This document shows, piece after piece, positions 10,702 through 22,400 of a stretch of 64,000 bases of DNA. Numbering within the stretch: position 1 is the first letter of the stretch; the number at the start of each line of letters is the position of its first letter. The notes beneath the pieces are model-generated. The model ran no database searches. It saw only the letters and a list, made by a program, of their open reading frames with translations, and was not told the DNA's origin. This DNA comes from Opeltia flavorubescens. Lineage: Eukaryota > Ascomycota > Lecanoromycetes > Teloschistales > Teloschistaceae. The stretch covers positions 186,001 to 250,000 of the forward strand of contig KE546965.1 of the NCBI GenBank assembly GCA_000442125.1. The letters are read 5' to 3'. The translations under genes and the position numbers were made by a program.

Positions 10702-13700
10702 TACACATACTCCTCATGATGTCCCCTAGAATACACGTACTGTCGGTCCTGATAGACGTGACTGGTTTTTCTCGGATTTCTAGCGTTCTGGCACATCTTC
10801 CAAGGAATCACGGCGCGTCAAAATTGGTACCACTGCAATGATATAGACCTAGCTGTGAAGAACCACACCAGATTACTCCTTGACAATCCCTACAAGAAGA
10901 GAAATCTTGGATTGGTCGACCAGAATCTCCGTCAAATGAAGACGATCCGGGCATCTGACACTTTCAGAGCAAGAATGACTTCCTTCGAGCGAGTGTACGT
11001 TGGATATATCTCAAAATTGCCACTTATTGATTGATAAGCTATCAATAAGATGCAACACAGACAGTATACTTTCGCGTCCAATATCGCCATGCTGTCATCT
11101 GAACGGACGAAATAATACCTGGGAATAAGAGAAATATTGCGGACCAAGGACTATTGCATAACGAGAAATACTGGATTGCTGGATCAAAAGAGTCTTCAAC
11201 AAGACATCGAAAACTGGATCCTAAGCTGCAAAAGAAATGGAAAGGATAGTTGGACCTAATAGAGCCGAGTCTTGAATTGAGGCAAGTGTCGTCAGCTTTC
11301 TTTCTAAAGGATTGCAGTCTATACATCGGCTTACATGACCCCAGCGAAAGCGACAAGGCTTATGTGCCCTCTAGAAACTGATCGCTGCTCGAGAAAGTTA
11401 CTTGTTATTAGTCGAGGAATTAACGTGGATGCCTAGCACATTTCGATACGGGCTTCATTTCAACCCGAGAACAAAATTCCAACCAGGGTCGCGTATTGCT
11501 ACCATGAAGTTCACCGTGGAAAGATTGTCCGAGTCGACTCGGTATTTAAAGAACTGGCCAAAGAAAAAGGGTCATTTCCTCTCCCTGAGAAACGGGTGGA
11601 TGCCATGAATTCCATTTGCTTATGGTATTTTATTAAGATATAAATGTTCTGAATTAATGGATCCTACACTGTTCTTGTCACATTATTCACTCATGGACTT
11701 GGATCCGCTCACGTTCTTCCTTCGAACCGTAGAGATGTGTGAATTATACCGAAGAGATTCTACTCAACGTCGCAAGTGAAGCGAAAGAGGGTTAGTTAGT
11801 CTGTTCAATTCTAAACTTAGCTATTCTGCGTGCTAAAAAGCTGTTATGAGCTATAAAGCAGCTATTTCTGAGCTAGTGTACTAAGGACTAGCTAGCTGTA
11901 TCATTATCACATCACGGATGAGTTAAAGATGGCTCCCCACAATGTCAAAGGTCACGCATGAGATGAGGACAAGCGGGCAATGACAGACATACTAGTACAT
12001 GCTCGATGTCCTTGTGGCAGGCTTTTGTGCGTCATCAAACTACTCTGGTCTGGACATTCACGATACTGCAGATAAATGCGCCATTTACGGTAATACCTCA
12101 CATAATTCATGAATCAATGAGCTACGACAGGGATACACGAGAATGGGTATCAAAGAATATATTTTACCTGGAGGAGCAGCATGAGAAGTCGGATTATACC
12201 TTGAGATCACCAATAACCTATCTCATCCTATCCTGGACANCTATGACTTCGAAATCAAGCGAATACAACAAGCTGAAAGAGAGGAATACTCCCAATCCAG
12301 CGTGGAGACTTGACATAGATCAGAGGGAAACCTTCCGCTGATATCACAAGCAGCCCAAGTTGGAAAATTGATGACCCCAAATTTCGCCATGCAAGGCTAA
12401 AGAGAAAGGGTAGGGAAGTAGAAGTAAACCTTAAACAGGCCGTGGAAGAAAACCTTTTACTACGTAACAGAGCAATTATAATCAACGGAGAATATACTAC
12501 ACTTCTCATTACCAAATTTTTGACGGGCTCGAAATCTATGGTGGCCGGAGGCACATATTTCAGGATGAAGCGAGACGATCTACTAGCATGGATTACATTA
12601 CCTCATCTCCCCATCAAGTACTCTATCTTGAAGTATTGACTCTTCGAATCCTCTTCGTTCAACAGCAACACAAGCAAGACCGTACTACCGATTCCAAACT
12701 TACCTCCCAAAATAATCACGAACGTGGGGACAAGCTTATGCGCACAATATGTTTCTGCACCAGTGACAATAGCCTCGCATAAACTGAAACGACCCCATGA
12801 CCTTCTACAACACAACCAAAGGCCACCAATGGGCTTTAGATACGATTTTGAGTCCTGTAATCATCGATGTATTCTACTCAATCCTCTACCTTTATATCCA
12901 ATTAGTCCGACACCCAGGTACACTCTTTTTTGTGGTCTTATCTTATGATTTGTAAAGTGAATCTTTTTGCCCTTCTCCAAGAAAGACCGAGTCTTTGCGT
13001 TACTGCTCAATCGTGGAAAGATGTATTTTCAACTTGATTATATGAAGAGGAGTTCAGACAAGTAGAAAGCGGCGTATGGGCTGTAGAGAAAAGCTGCGGG
13101 ATAGACGTGAGTATATGGCTAATTGGCTTGAAGATGAGTGTGATCATACTGGACTTAGACTGGCAGCCGCTGCTTGCGACACTTAAGTTTGGTGCAGCCT
13201 TGTGAGAGTTTAAGAACGGTATCATGCGACGCTGAGAACTATTCGAGACATGACAGCAAAGGACAAGATTCTGAAGATCATGTCGGGGCCTAAATTCTAT
13301 ACTTATAGAGTTGACATCTTGTCTATACAGCACTCCCGCAAGGTACCTGTTTACCCAGAGATCCTGAAGCCAGCACATCGGAGATTTCTGCAGCATTTAC
13401 GTCACCGGATGAGGGATCTCCTACGACGATCCATGAAAATATGGAAAAGAACAGGGTCCCGCGGAATTTGTATCCACCCTCCCCGACTCAACGCCTATCA
13501 ATTGCTGTGCCCGGCGGGATAAAGAGACAAATACTGGCCGTACAAGCATCTGACTTCTTGTGAAGACTGAAACGCCGAGCGTTGGGGCTCCTGTTCACAA
13601 GGATCAAGCACGCCCTTGTATACATCCTCCTAAATGGCCAAGTTGTTATCAGAATTAAGGACCTTCTGCTGTCTAGTAGCACGTCCTTCAGCCTTGATTA

Positions 13701-14479
13701 GAGTCAGATCTCCACTTGAAAGGGGTCTCGAGTCTCGGGTCACTAATTTCTGAAAACAGGGTCATTCTCGCTGCATCGAATTAAGAGAAGACCGATTGAT
13801 TATTCCTTAGTTGAAGTAACGAGCGCATGGTCAAAGTCTAAAGAGCTCCCTGGACGTTGAGTTACTATTCGGAACAGCCATCGCCAATGAACGACTGGAG
13901 CAAAGCATTTTACCTATACTACAACACCGTCGACGGTTGGGCTTCAAACACGGGCAGAGATTCCATAGCGTCGTTCACTGCCTGCATCGACAATCTCACG
14001 GGTCACCAATTCCATGCTGACCTAGACTAGCATTTTACAATGGTATATTTCACACTCGACTAGATTCCTCATGGTTACGACCGACTCAGCTAGCTAGTAT
14101 GTATTATAACTGATAAGGGTCTATCGTTTCGCCACCGACGAAGCATATCAGTTGTAAGATCACTAAATGATGAATGCTGTGCACATTTCTTGAAAATTCA
14201 CATTAATTTCGGGGTTAGCCATTCCTTCAATCAAAAGGTACATAACACTGAAACCAGCGTTGTTAGCTTACTCCACGGCTAAATTGCAAAATGAATATAT
14301 TTTGAAAACCTATACTACTATCACTTTATCCTTTACTTTCTATTATCTGCCCAATTTTTAATCCTACACCTACTTACCTATCAACACCTGTTACTTCCAT
14401 CTACCAGGTGGCCTTGTTCTTTGATTGATCTTCTGCAAAGGGACTCTATTACTCGGCAGACACTAATAATCTTCGATAG
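10702..14479. other. Degenerate DNA with unassigned short frames
   Basis: No gene recognised. An ATG frame at 12006-12341 (111 codons, containing the N at 12240) has a mildly protein-like middle (YDRDTREWVSKNIFYLEEQ) but no known motif. A no-start frame around 13838-14030 (LDVELLFGTAIANERLEQSI) also looks protein-like. Small palindromic clusters of agcta at 11820-11900 may be worn inverted repeats. Evidence is too thin for separate gene calls. Confidence 0.4.
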
Positions 14480-15200
14480 GATCATTTACTTAAATGGGCT
14501 CTTTCTCAAATTTCAGCACAGCCTACGATACTCAAACTTGAGGGGAAGAAACAACAACTACAAGAAAGATCCGAATCAGTTTCCAACTCTGCTGGTGATG
14601 GAAGACCATCTTGGCCAGAGGCACTACGTTCATCTGGAACAAGCGGCCCACGCGATGCAAATCACCAGTACCGTCAAAAAATGGGACTTATCGGCGGCTT
14701 GCTGGTCCCAATTACCGCTCGTTCGATGCGTTATGGAGGAACTAGGGACTCGAAAAAAGAGGTAATGAAGTTCAGTAATAGTTTTGGTGAAGATGGAAAC
14801 GTTGCCATACTCGGCATTGCTTATTTATGACTCTATCAGACCTGGCAACGGGGAAGCCGATTTCTGCTACAATATCTCATCAATGATCTCCAGGAGTCTG
14901 GCCGTCGTGTGATTCTGCTTGGACATGACGTTGATGGCGATGCCAGCTATATGGATCAATACCTTACTGATCTACGTGGAACTGGATGCACAATACTCGG
15001 ACACTGTGATACCGTCATGATCATTAGACAATCAGGCGGGAAAAAGGCTATCGGTGTGGATTAAAGATCTAGTCGGAGAATATGAGATAGCGGAAGTCAT
15101 ATTGGACGATGTAAATTTCGAAAACGGGTCTTCGCAGATTGTCATAATGCCGGCAACGATGTTAGAACGCTGACAAAGCTCAAAGACGCTTCTATCATTT
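14480..15200 (+). pseudogene. Relic of a Gfd2/YDR514C-like 3'-5' exonuclease-fold protein
   Basis: One + frame runs 14480-15064 with a single internal stop (TGA at 14828) and resumes at about 15131, with a short frame slip between (15063-15130). It carries the hallmarks of the Gfd2/YDR514C C-terminal domain, a DEDD/RNase H-like fold: a strand like VAILGIAYL (14804-14827) at the motif I position, with the acidic pair lost; RRVILLGHDVDGDASYM (GHDVDGD at 14921-14941), matching the family's V.vGH....D motif II; KDLVGEYEIAEVILDDVNF in the slipped frame; and CHNAGNDVRTL (CHNAGND at 15140-15160), matching the family's HNAGNDA.yTL motif III. Members are common and often multicopy in filamentous ascomycetes; in yeast Gfd2 is tied to mRNA export. 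Upstream of the domain, residues 1-100 are polar and Ser-rich. The two diagnostic motifs in the right order make this solid; the gene is dead here because of the stop, the slip and the loss of motif I acids. Confidence 0.72.
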
Positions 15201-16074
15201 TTTTTTGGGAGACATGGCTTCACCTGTCTATCAACTATCAATTCAAGATGATTGGGTAAGACTATATTGATATACACTTATGCCGCTCTGCATCGTTTTT
15301 CGGTCTGGTGAGCATAGTTCTCTCTCATCCAGTCTACTCAATCAGAACTAGGCTTATTTCAAAACTCTCGCGGCAAGGATGACTAGTGAGATTCCTTATT
15401 AGTCGTGGTTTTAGTTCGTGGAACAGCACGGTAGACGAGGTAGACGGCAGCGATTACCGAAACACTCATGGCCTATCTATTCCAAGTGGATGAAGATCAT
15501 TAGTCTCAAGCTCTACGGAGACTTCTATACGGCTATACCTCTGTCTACTCACAACGGCATTGGATAGTGGAACAACGCCTTTCGAGGGAATATGTCAGTA
15601 TCAGAGATCATCGGGCGATGGAGTTATCTTCAAAGCTGGGTAGTTATACTCCTGTGGGGACGGCGATGAAAAGCGATGGAGTCGAGCCTTTCTCTCCGTT
15701 GAGCACAGCCCACATTATACATACTTTACCAAGAAGACAATATTCATCGATTGTCGGAGAAAAAAGAAAATCCAGAAAGCAAGCACGTCTTAACAGTCCA
15801 GCACTGCTACCTTCTGGTCAATACTGGAGCTATTTTCCAGCGCCAAGATACTCAGTAACAAGGCTAATGATCATGGGTACTAGGTACGGTATTTGACTCC
15901 TACGTGTGAAAGTTGTCCAACTGGAAATCGTTTCCAGCCTTTGGCTGTGCCTTCTGGGTTAATTTTATTGGTCCTACCTGCTGGCGTCTCCCCAAACTCA
16001 CTGCAGCAGTGTAGAGATTAAAGATAAAACAACTCTCTTTCTCGTACTTCGCGAAGAAATTCTCGATCACAAAA
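15201..16074. other. Degenerate DNA, possible promoter side of the next gene
   Basis: No gene seen. A run of about ten T lies near 15200. The frame at 15567-15896 has only an alternative start and no recognisable content. The last 50 bases before 16075 could hold the start region of the small gene that follows, but no clear TATA box stands out. Confidence 0.4.
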
Positions 16075-16451
16075 ATGGCGCCCAAAGCAAAGAAGTCCAG
16101 CACAAAATCGAAGAAAAAGCACCATTGCACGAGACATAATGATTGGAAGTATACGAAATCGCCTGTCGATTGCTACTCAATACTCCATCAAAGGTACGGC
16201 ATTTTTCATGGGATATTAAATCTTCTAAAAGAGCAATACCCCTTCCATACTAACCTGTGATTTTCTCCCGTTTCCTTAAAATCTCCGAGGTACACACTGG
16301 TACGTGAATATCTAGACGGTATTGGAACGAGAAGAGGGGGACTGAGAGATTGGAAAACGAGAGAAAGATAGCAGCGGAGGAGGAAGAGGCTGCTTTATTG
16401 ACCGCAGAGGAGAGATCAGCGGGGCGAAAGCCCCGCCATAACGATGAGTAG
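16075..16451 (+). CDS. Predicted two-exon small protein with basic N-terminus and acidic coiled-coil end (84 aa), perhaps a relic
   Basis: ATG at 16075 sits in a good fungal context (caaaATGgc). Exon 1 (16075-16193) encodes a basic N-terminus, MAPKAKKSSTKSKKK, then CTRHNDW. A GTACGG donor at 16194 and a TCTAG acceptor ending at 16315, with ACTAAC as possible branch site at 16249, define a 122-base intron. Joining is phase-correct (2 bases plus 1) and drops straight into the only open frame of exon 2 (16316-16451), which is Glu/Ala/Arg-rich (RLENERKIAAEEEEAALL) and predicts a helix or coiled coil, stop TAG at 16449. The same frame continues beyond the stop with KDAPGCDSKKKAQRLASD, so the true protein may once have been longer and this TAG may be a lesion. 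No family recognised; a nuclear or ribosome-associated role would fit the charge pattern but is a guess. Confidence 0.4.
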
Positions 16452-19400
16452 AAAGATGCCCCTGGTTGTGATTCGAAGAAGAAGGCACAGAGGCTAGCTA
16501 GTGACTGAAGCCAAGGAACTACACAGTCGACCATGCGGTGAAGAAAGTATATCCCCATAAGAAGCCGAATAAAAACCATAGGGGTCTATTATCTTCTAGA
16601 CTTTTATCGAAGGCCATACCACGTATACAAAATCATATCCAATAAATCCAAGCGGGAAGAGCATCACTCTCCAAATTCCTCGGGATGGTAGGAAGGAGAG
16701 AGCACGGGTGACGTGGACACAAGACCACCCTTCGGAAGAAGCTCAATTCTAGCGGTTTCGGTACATACTGAGTAATCAGACCTAGCTCCCGGTCTGCATG
16801 GATGGGTGCCTATCACAATATAGAAAGGGACGCAAGTGGATTTAATGCTGGCTCGAATACAACGACCGTCCAAGCAGAGAACCTTACTGATATAATTAAA
16901 TATGTCATCCACAAGAAAAATCTTTCCGCTCAATAGGCGTTATCAAAATGGAGCAGTCTTTTAACGACGGATACGACGCGACCTAGAGTCTTGTTGGATA
17001 CAACTGGAATATAAAACAAGCGCTGCGAGTATTTTGTATCACAATCCAATCCCAGAACAATACATTCGATGGCGATGATAGCCAAAGAGCAATATATCCT
17101 CAGATGGAAACCTACCATTTGGAGAGAACTCAGTGCAAACATCAGGCTTGCGGGACCAGTCATACTACTGGTGAAGTCGTATATCGTGCTGGTAGGACTA
17201 GAATCTGGCGGTGATACCGAAAATACAAAAATTCGACAGCAGGTCTAGATGCCGCATGCTCCGAAGCATTGGAATTTCTTGCAACTTTTGATTTGCAGAT
17301 TTCCATCAACGGGTATCAGAACAATGTTAAGAAGCAGCTAGGGAAGTTGATAGCGGAGTCTAACCGTTTCCCCCTAAACATTGCATCATACCAAAGGGGG
17401 AGAACGAAATGAGTTTATCATACTATTCTCTATAATGTGAGCTAGGTAGAATGGAGAATCAATCCGAGAGAGAATCCGTAGTATTGATATTCAGATAAAC
17501 AGGTCGCAGTAAAGTGGCTTGTCGATTGTTGCAAGCTCTCCTCGCTTTCAAGGAACTACCGTATTATATTTGAAGACGCGAGGCACCTATGTATGAAATC
17601 ATTCTGCAGCCATCTTGATAGTCAAATTCCCGGTGCGAAACTAGAGGATCCAGTGCCGCTTGCTGCGTCTATCTGGGAGGACATCATCGTTGCGCGGCTG
17701 ATTGACGGCGAGGAGAATTATCTTAGTACGGTGGGTGATTGGAATAAGATATGGATTACAGAAAGTAGTTTGTCCGTCTCAATATACTAAGATACAAAAC
17801 CGAACACTTGAATAAATACTTCGACGAACTAGATCTTAAAATAGATATTAAATATGAGCGGCACGCCTGAGAATTCCTCATCGTTGGCCATGATATATCT
17901 AGTGATTATTCATACATGTCTAATTTCTCTCTTGGACCAACCATCACATTTCCTATCTTGGTCGGAAGAGAAGAAAGCTCGGATACAAGATTTCAGATTT
18001 CTCGAGAACTGATTCAGTCATGAAAATAATTTGGCGCGCTTGATTACAAATTTAATATATTCAACGAGTCCTCGCTGTTACTGTAGCCTCTTGTTTCAGG
18101 GAAAACAGTCTACTAAATTAGCAGCAGAAATATATCCTTGTCAATCACTGGGTAAACAACGCAACAAGTCTGACACAACATCTACAGTAACTTGAGAGCG
18201 AACGCTGCTTAGAATACTCATAATGGAGTAGGAAGAAACAGACACGAAATTTTGCAGGTATTTCTGTTTGTCGCCCTCCCTTGATCTTGATGGAAAGACG
18301 GAGCTGCAAAGAAGGATGAAAAGGATGAAGCAAATGGCGCGACGGTCACATGCCATTGTATATACATATCCAGGATCGGAACTTTCCTAGTATTAACGGA
18401 TCTCTCAAGAACGCAACAATCTCAACGGTGATGGCAAACTAAGACAGGGATTGCTGCTGCAGAGCCGGTGACGAGACAGCTACCGCTACAAGTATTGCTT
18501 TAATATCACCCTCATCTCGATAACGAGTCAACATGCAGCTCAACTGGGCTTATGCCAATCCTTGCAATTGGAAAACTAGTTGAATGTGAATATTCCTTAA
18601 AGGTATGAGAAACAGATTAGGGAACCCATAGGTCTACCAATGATATCTCTAATTAGACGAGCACGACTCGGAATCTAGACAAGGACATCTCTGAGCTCCT
18701 AACGCCTATGATGAACTCACTGTTACCGTATTCCACCGGGAAAGCAAACACAGCGAGGAAAACCCAGCAAAGAAGAAACAGAACTTGTCGTGAATTAAGT
18801 ATCAGCACACAAGGCCAAGATAGATGCTGGTATAGCCAGCCAAACGGTGACCACTCGATACAGAGCAATGTACTTAGGCGAGGACTGACATATCAACTTA
18901 CAAAAGCCGAAACTCTCCTCAAGAATACGAGTGTATCACTTCAATTCCCCGCACCATGCTCTGAGAATGCTTCATTAGTAATGTACGTTACCTTCGATCT
19001 TACTCCCGTATTTAACGAAAGGGTTAAGTAGCAGCCAAAAGAAAGCTGCAGTAGACCATATACAAAAGGGTATCCTAAGCCATGAGAAAACGTTCTCGGC
19101 AAGACATGAAGAGGATCCTGGCGCATAAAGTAAATCAAGAATTATCAGGGTAATCAGGACGATACTCCCGCTCCGACAAATGCAGGAACCGAGAACTGTA
19201 TGGCCTAGAGACCAATTTCGGCCTCGTGGTACGGAAAGCATTACGTTGATCCCGCATCACATATCCTGTGGATCGAGTTCGAAATCTTCCCCATCGACCC
19301 AAGAATGCCAAAAAGATATCACGAATACATCGGGTTTTGCACAGGGAGTCAACATTCGATTCTGACCATTATGTCTTGTCTCAAGCATCTGATGAACGCT

Positions 19401-22400
19401 CTAATTCCCGTTCATTGTCGTTGTCATTCGTGCGTCAACAAATCCTTGCATTTCACCGATGTAATCTTTAGAATTCCTATGCCGTGTACCAAATCATCAA
19501 CTCATCTTCTTTGGTGATTTATTGTACGATCTTTTACGTTTCATTTGTCTCTTAATCACTGAGCACGGTCATACTGCTACTAGGGACGATCACAAGTTTC
19601 TCTTACGTGCTTTAACACGTTTTACCTTTCGTGTACTTCTTAGTCTATCTTCTGCGCCTCAACTCATTAGCTGCTAGTAGACTAGAGCTGCGTTATATTT
19701 CCACTGCATATCATACTACAGTCGCCGCCACCATTCAATGTTACTCCTACCCCAAGAAATTTGCCACAGAAGCACTCCAGAGCATCATTAACGTCTATCA
19801 AATGCAAAAGGCTGGTTATACATACGGAGCCTTCGTAGCCGAAGAATCAGTACCCGCGCTGGTACACGGATTAAACTACTTAGTTTGCAGCTGAAGATGA
19901 TTCAAAATTCCAGTCTAGCGACGTGATACGGATGGCATTCAAGATGTGCCGAAATTGGCGCGATTTTTGTTCAAATCATGAAATTGCTAAGCCTTCAACA
20001 CGCTATTCGTCACCTGTCTACCAAGCTTCACCTGATACCTCCTTTGAGCCCTGCTTAACCTCTTACTGGATCACAAGTCAGTATCTCACCATGAGTCCCG
20101 ACGACGATCTGGACGTCTCCAACTGAAAGCCCTATGGAAAGAATCCTTGAAAAGTTGATTCTAATACTCCCTGGGTATCAATGCATTGTTTTTAATTCAA
20201 TGAGTTTCCCCCTTATAAACCCCTATTCTCTCTGCTTACTCTTGACTGTTATGGCTCCTATGAGTGACCACTTCTCCAGCCCCGACTTGGATCTATTAAC
20301 CCGAATACCCATCCATCAACAGGGAGATAATGCTCTCTATGCTCTCTGATAAATTTGCGTCACATCTCAAGAAGACTTTTTTCGTACTCACCTTTCAGGA
20401 GTGATCCCTTAATTCCGGAAACTTCGAGTTATATCCTGTCTGTATTGTACTCCACCTATGTTTCCTCCTCGTCGAAAAGTACGGCCTACAAGTTCTATTA
20501 CCCGTAGTAATCTAAGCAAGTAGCAACGAATCGCTGCAAAGAAACATCTACGCACAGGGGAATAGAGTGCAAAAGAGCGTGCTCGGTAAGAAACATTGAG
20601 TGGCCTTGGTCACAACTTCCAGATGAGATCGCTGCAAATTTTTTCGAGAGGGTAATGCACGTGGCATGCATCTAAATAACTCAAAGACCGGATATTTTCA
20701 CAACCAGAACTTGTGTTGAGCTCTGACTTCAGGATACTATAGTATTAAAAGAACTCGACATCTTGAGTACTGTGGCAAGTTGGGCTTGAGATCTTACACT
20801 AACCAACTCCGATTTCTGGGGTACATTCAAGCTCCCCAATCCCAAAACAACCCAGACGAATCGCTTGTCTCATCTTCCTTTAAACATCTTTGAAAATAGC
20901 TTATACTAAGTCCTCCTACATTTTGAATTGCCAAAAGGCGACTCGTTATCATCGTATTCGTAACTCACAATCAACTTTAAGGTGACGACCATAACTAAAC
21001 TCGAGACAAATAACATCAACTGATTTTAGTAGACCCTGAATCATCATGTCTTCTGTTGTCATGTACGAGTGTGAGCTTGAAATTCACCTATAATCTTTCA
21101 TCATTCTCCATATGCTCTATCTCGCTTGAATCCTCGCTGCATCGTCACTGACCTTTCCGAGATCAACTCTCAATCCCTCAGACTTATCCCAGACTCGACC
21201 TCAACTGATGGATCAACTGATGGATCATCTGGTAACATTCAACTCCTTTGTATCACTCATCGTGCAACAACGAGAAAAGGCTGCTGGACACAAGGAATTT
21301 GTCGAATCTCTAATTTGTTGCTGGCAAAATCGAGGGAGTGGCGCGAAGTGCTTTTAGAGCACGATAGGAATCTATTCCATCGTGAAATTACCGCCCAAAA
21401 CAGCCCCGTGGATGACTTTAACTACCCATATGACTATCCGATTGTTGACGAGAGCAATCTATATATTGACGATTACTATGAATGGTTCGATTGAATTGAT
21501 GAACAGTCTAGATGAAACTCTCAACTCTAAGGTATTTTCAACCCCGTTATGACTCGAGAAATGGATCAACACGGGCTTACTGGTCGCTCCTGGCCGTAAG
21601 GCAGCAGAGGGAAACAAGTTAGCCCATGAAGGAGGAGGGCGTCTTGGTAGGGAACATGACAGCACTTGAAATTACCCATAACGAAAAGATACATCTATCG
21701 TCAAACCAGATAACCTTTGGAATCACTGATACGAGCTTGCAGGATATATCAAGCAATCTGAGACCAACGATACTTTCCAAGACGTCCAAAGATCTCATTC
21801 CATACCGCAAAAGCTGCTGCCTTCTTCAGTATCCTAGCATCGATTTGTCTAGACCAGCATCGCCGCGTCGTTTGCACCATGATTGTTGATACTAGGCAAA
21901 ACGCTGAACCCGTCATTGACAAAATGCTAATAAAAGAATTTGATGAGCACAAGTCGTTTGAAAAACATCCAAATTCAAATTAACTTGAAGAACACACGCT
22001 GCACGAGTAACGTATCTATGCGTCTGAGCATTTCAAAATACCGGATTGATGAACAGGAATGGCTCATATGTCCTAAGATGAAATGCATGCTCTGGCCGCG
22101 AGCTTTACAATCTGAAGACTAACAACCTATAAGAAGAGATCCCAAGAATTGCACCGAAGAAGATAAACGTCGAGACCACAGTTGGTAACTTTAGACCGCT
22201 CTGTGGAGTACAGAAGGTTGAGTGTCCACCAATTCACATAGTTTCAGTCAATACATCGTGATCTCAATACAACGATAGAATTGAATGGAAGAGACTATAG
22301 CCAAGAAGGCTCTCATTGATTTGCGAAGCTGGGGTATTTATGTAAGACGAATTCGCTCGAGTAAACATACATAATACTAGTGCCATTTATAGCAACAACT

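Noticed and set aside
14480-14830. Tyrosine-recombinase (DUF3435/Crypton-like) reading of the frame with ARSMRYGGTRD
   Set aside because: The downstream GHDVDGD and CHNAGND motifs in the same frame fit the Gfd2-like nuclease family far better, and the recombinase match rested on one short Arg-Tyr-Gly string.
18653-19241. Overlapping minus frames with Leu/Cys-rich hydrophobic segments
   Set aside because: Short, mutually overlapping, without start context or motif; they fit chance openings in AT-rich DNA.
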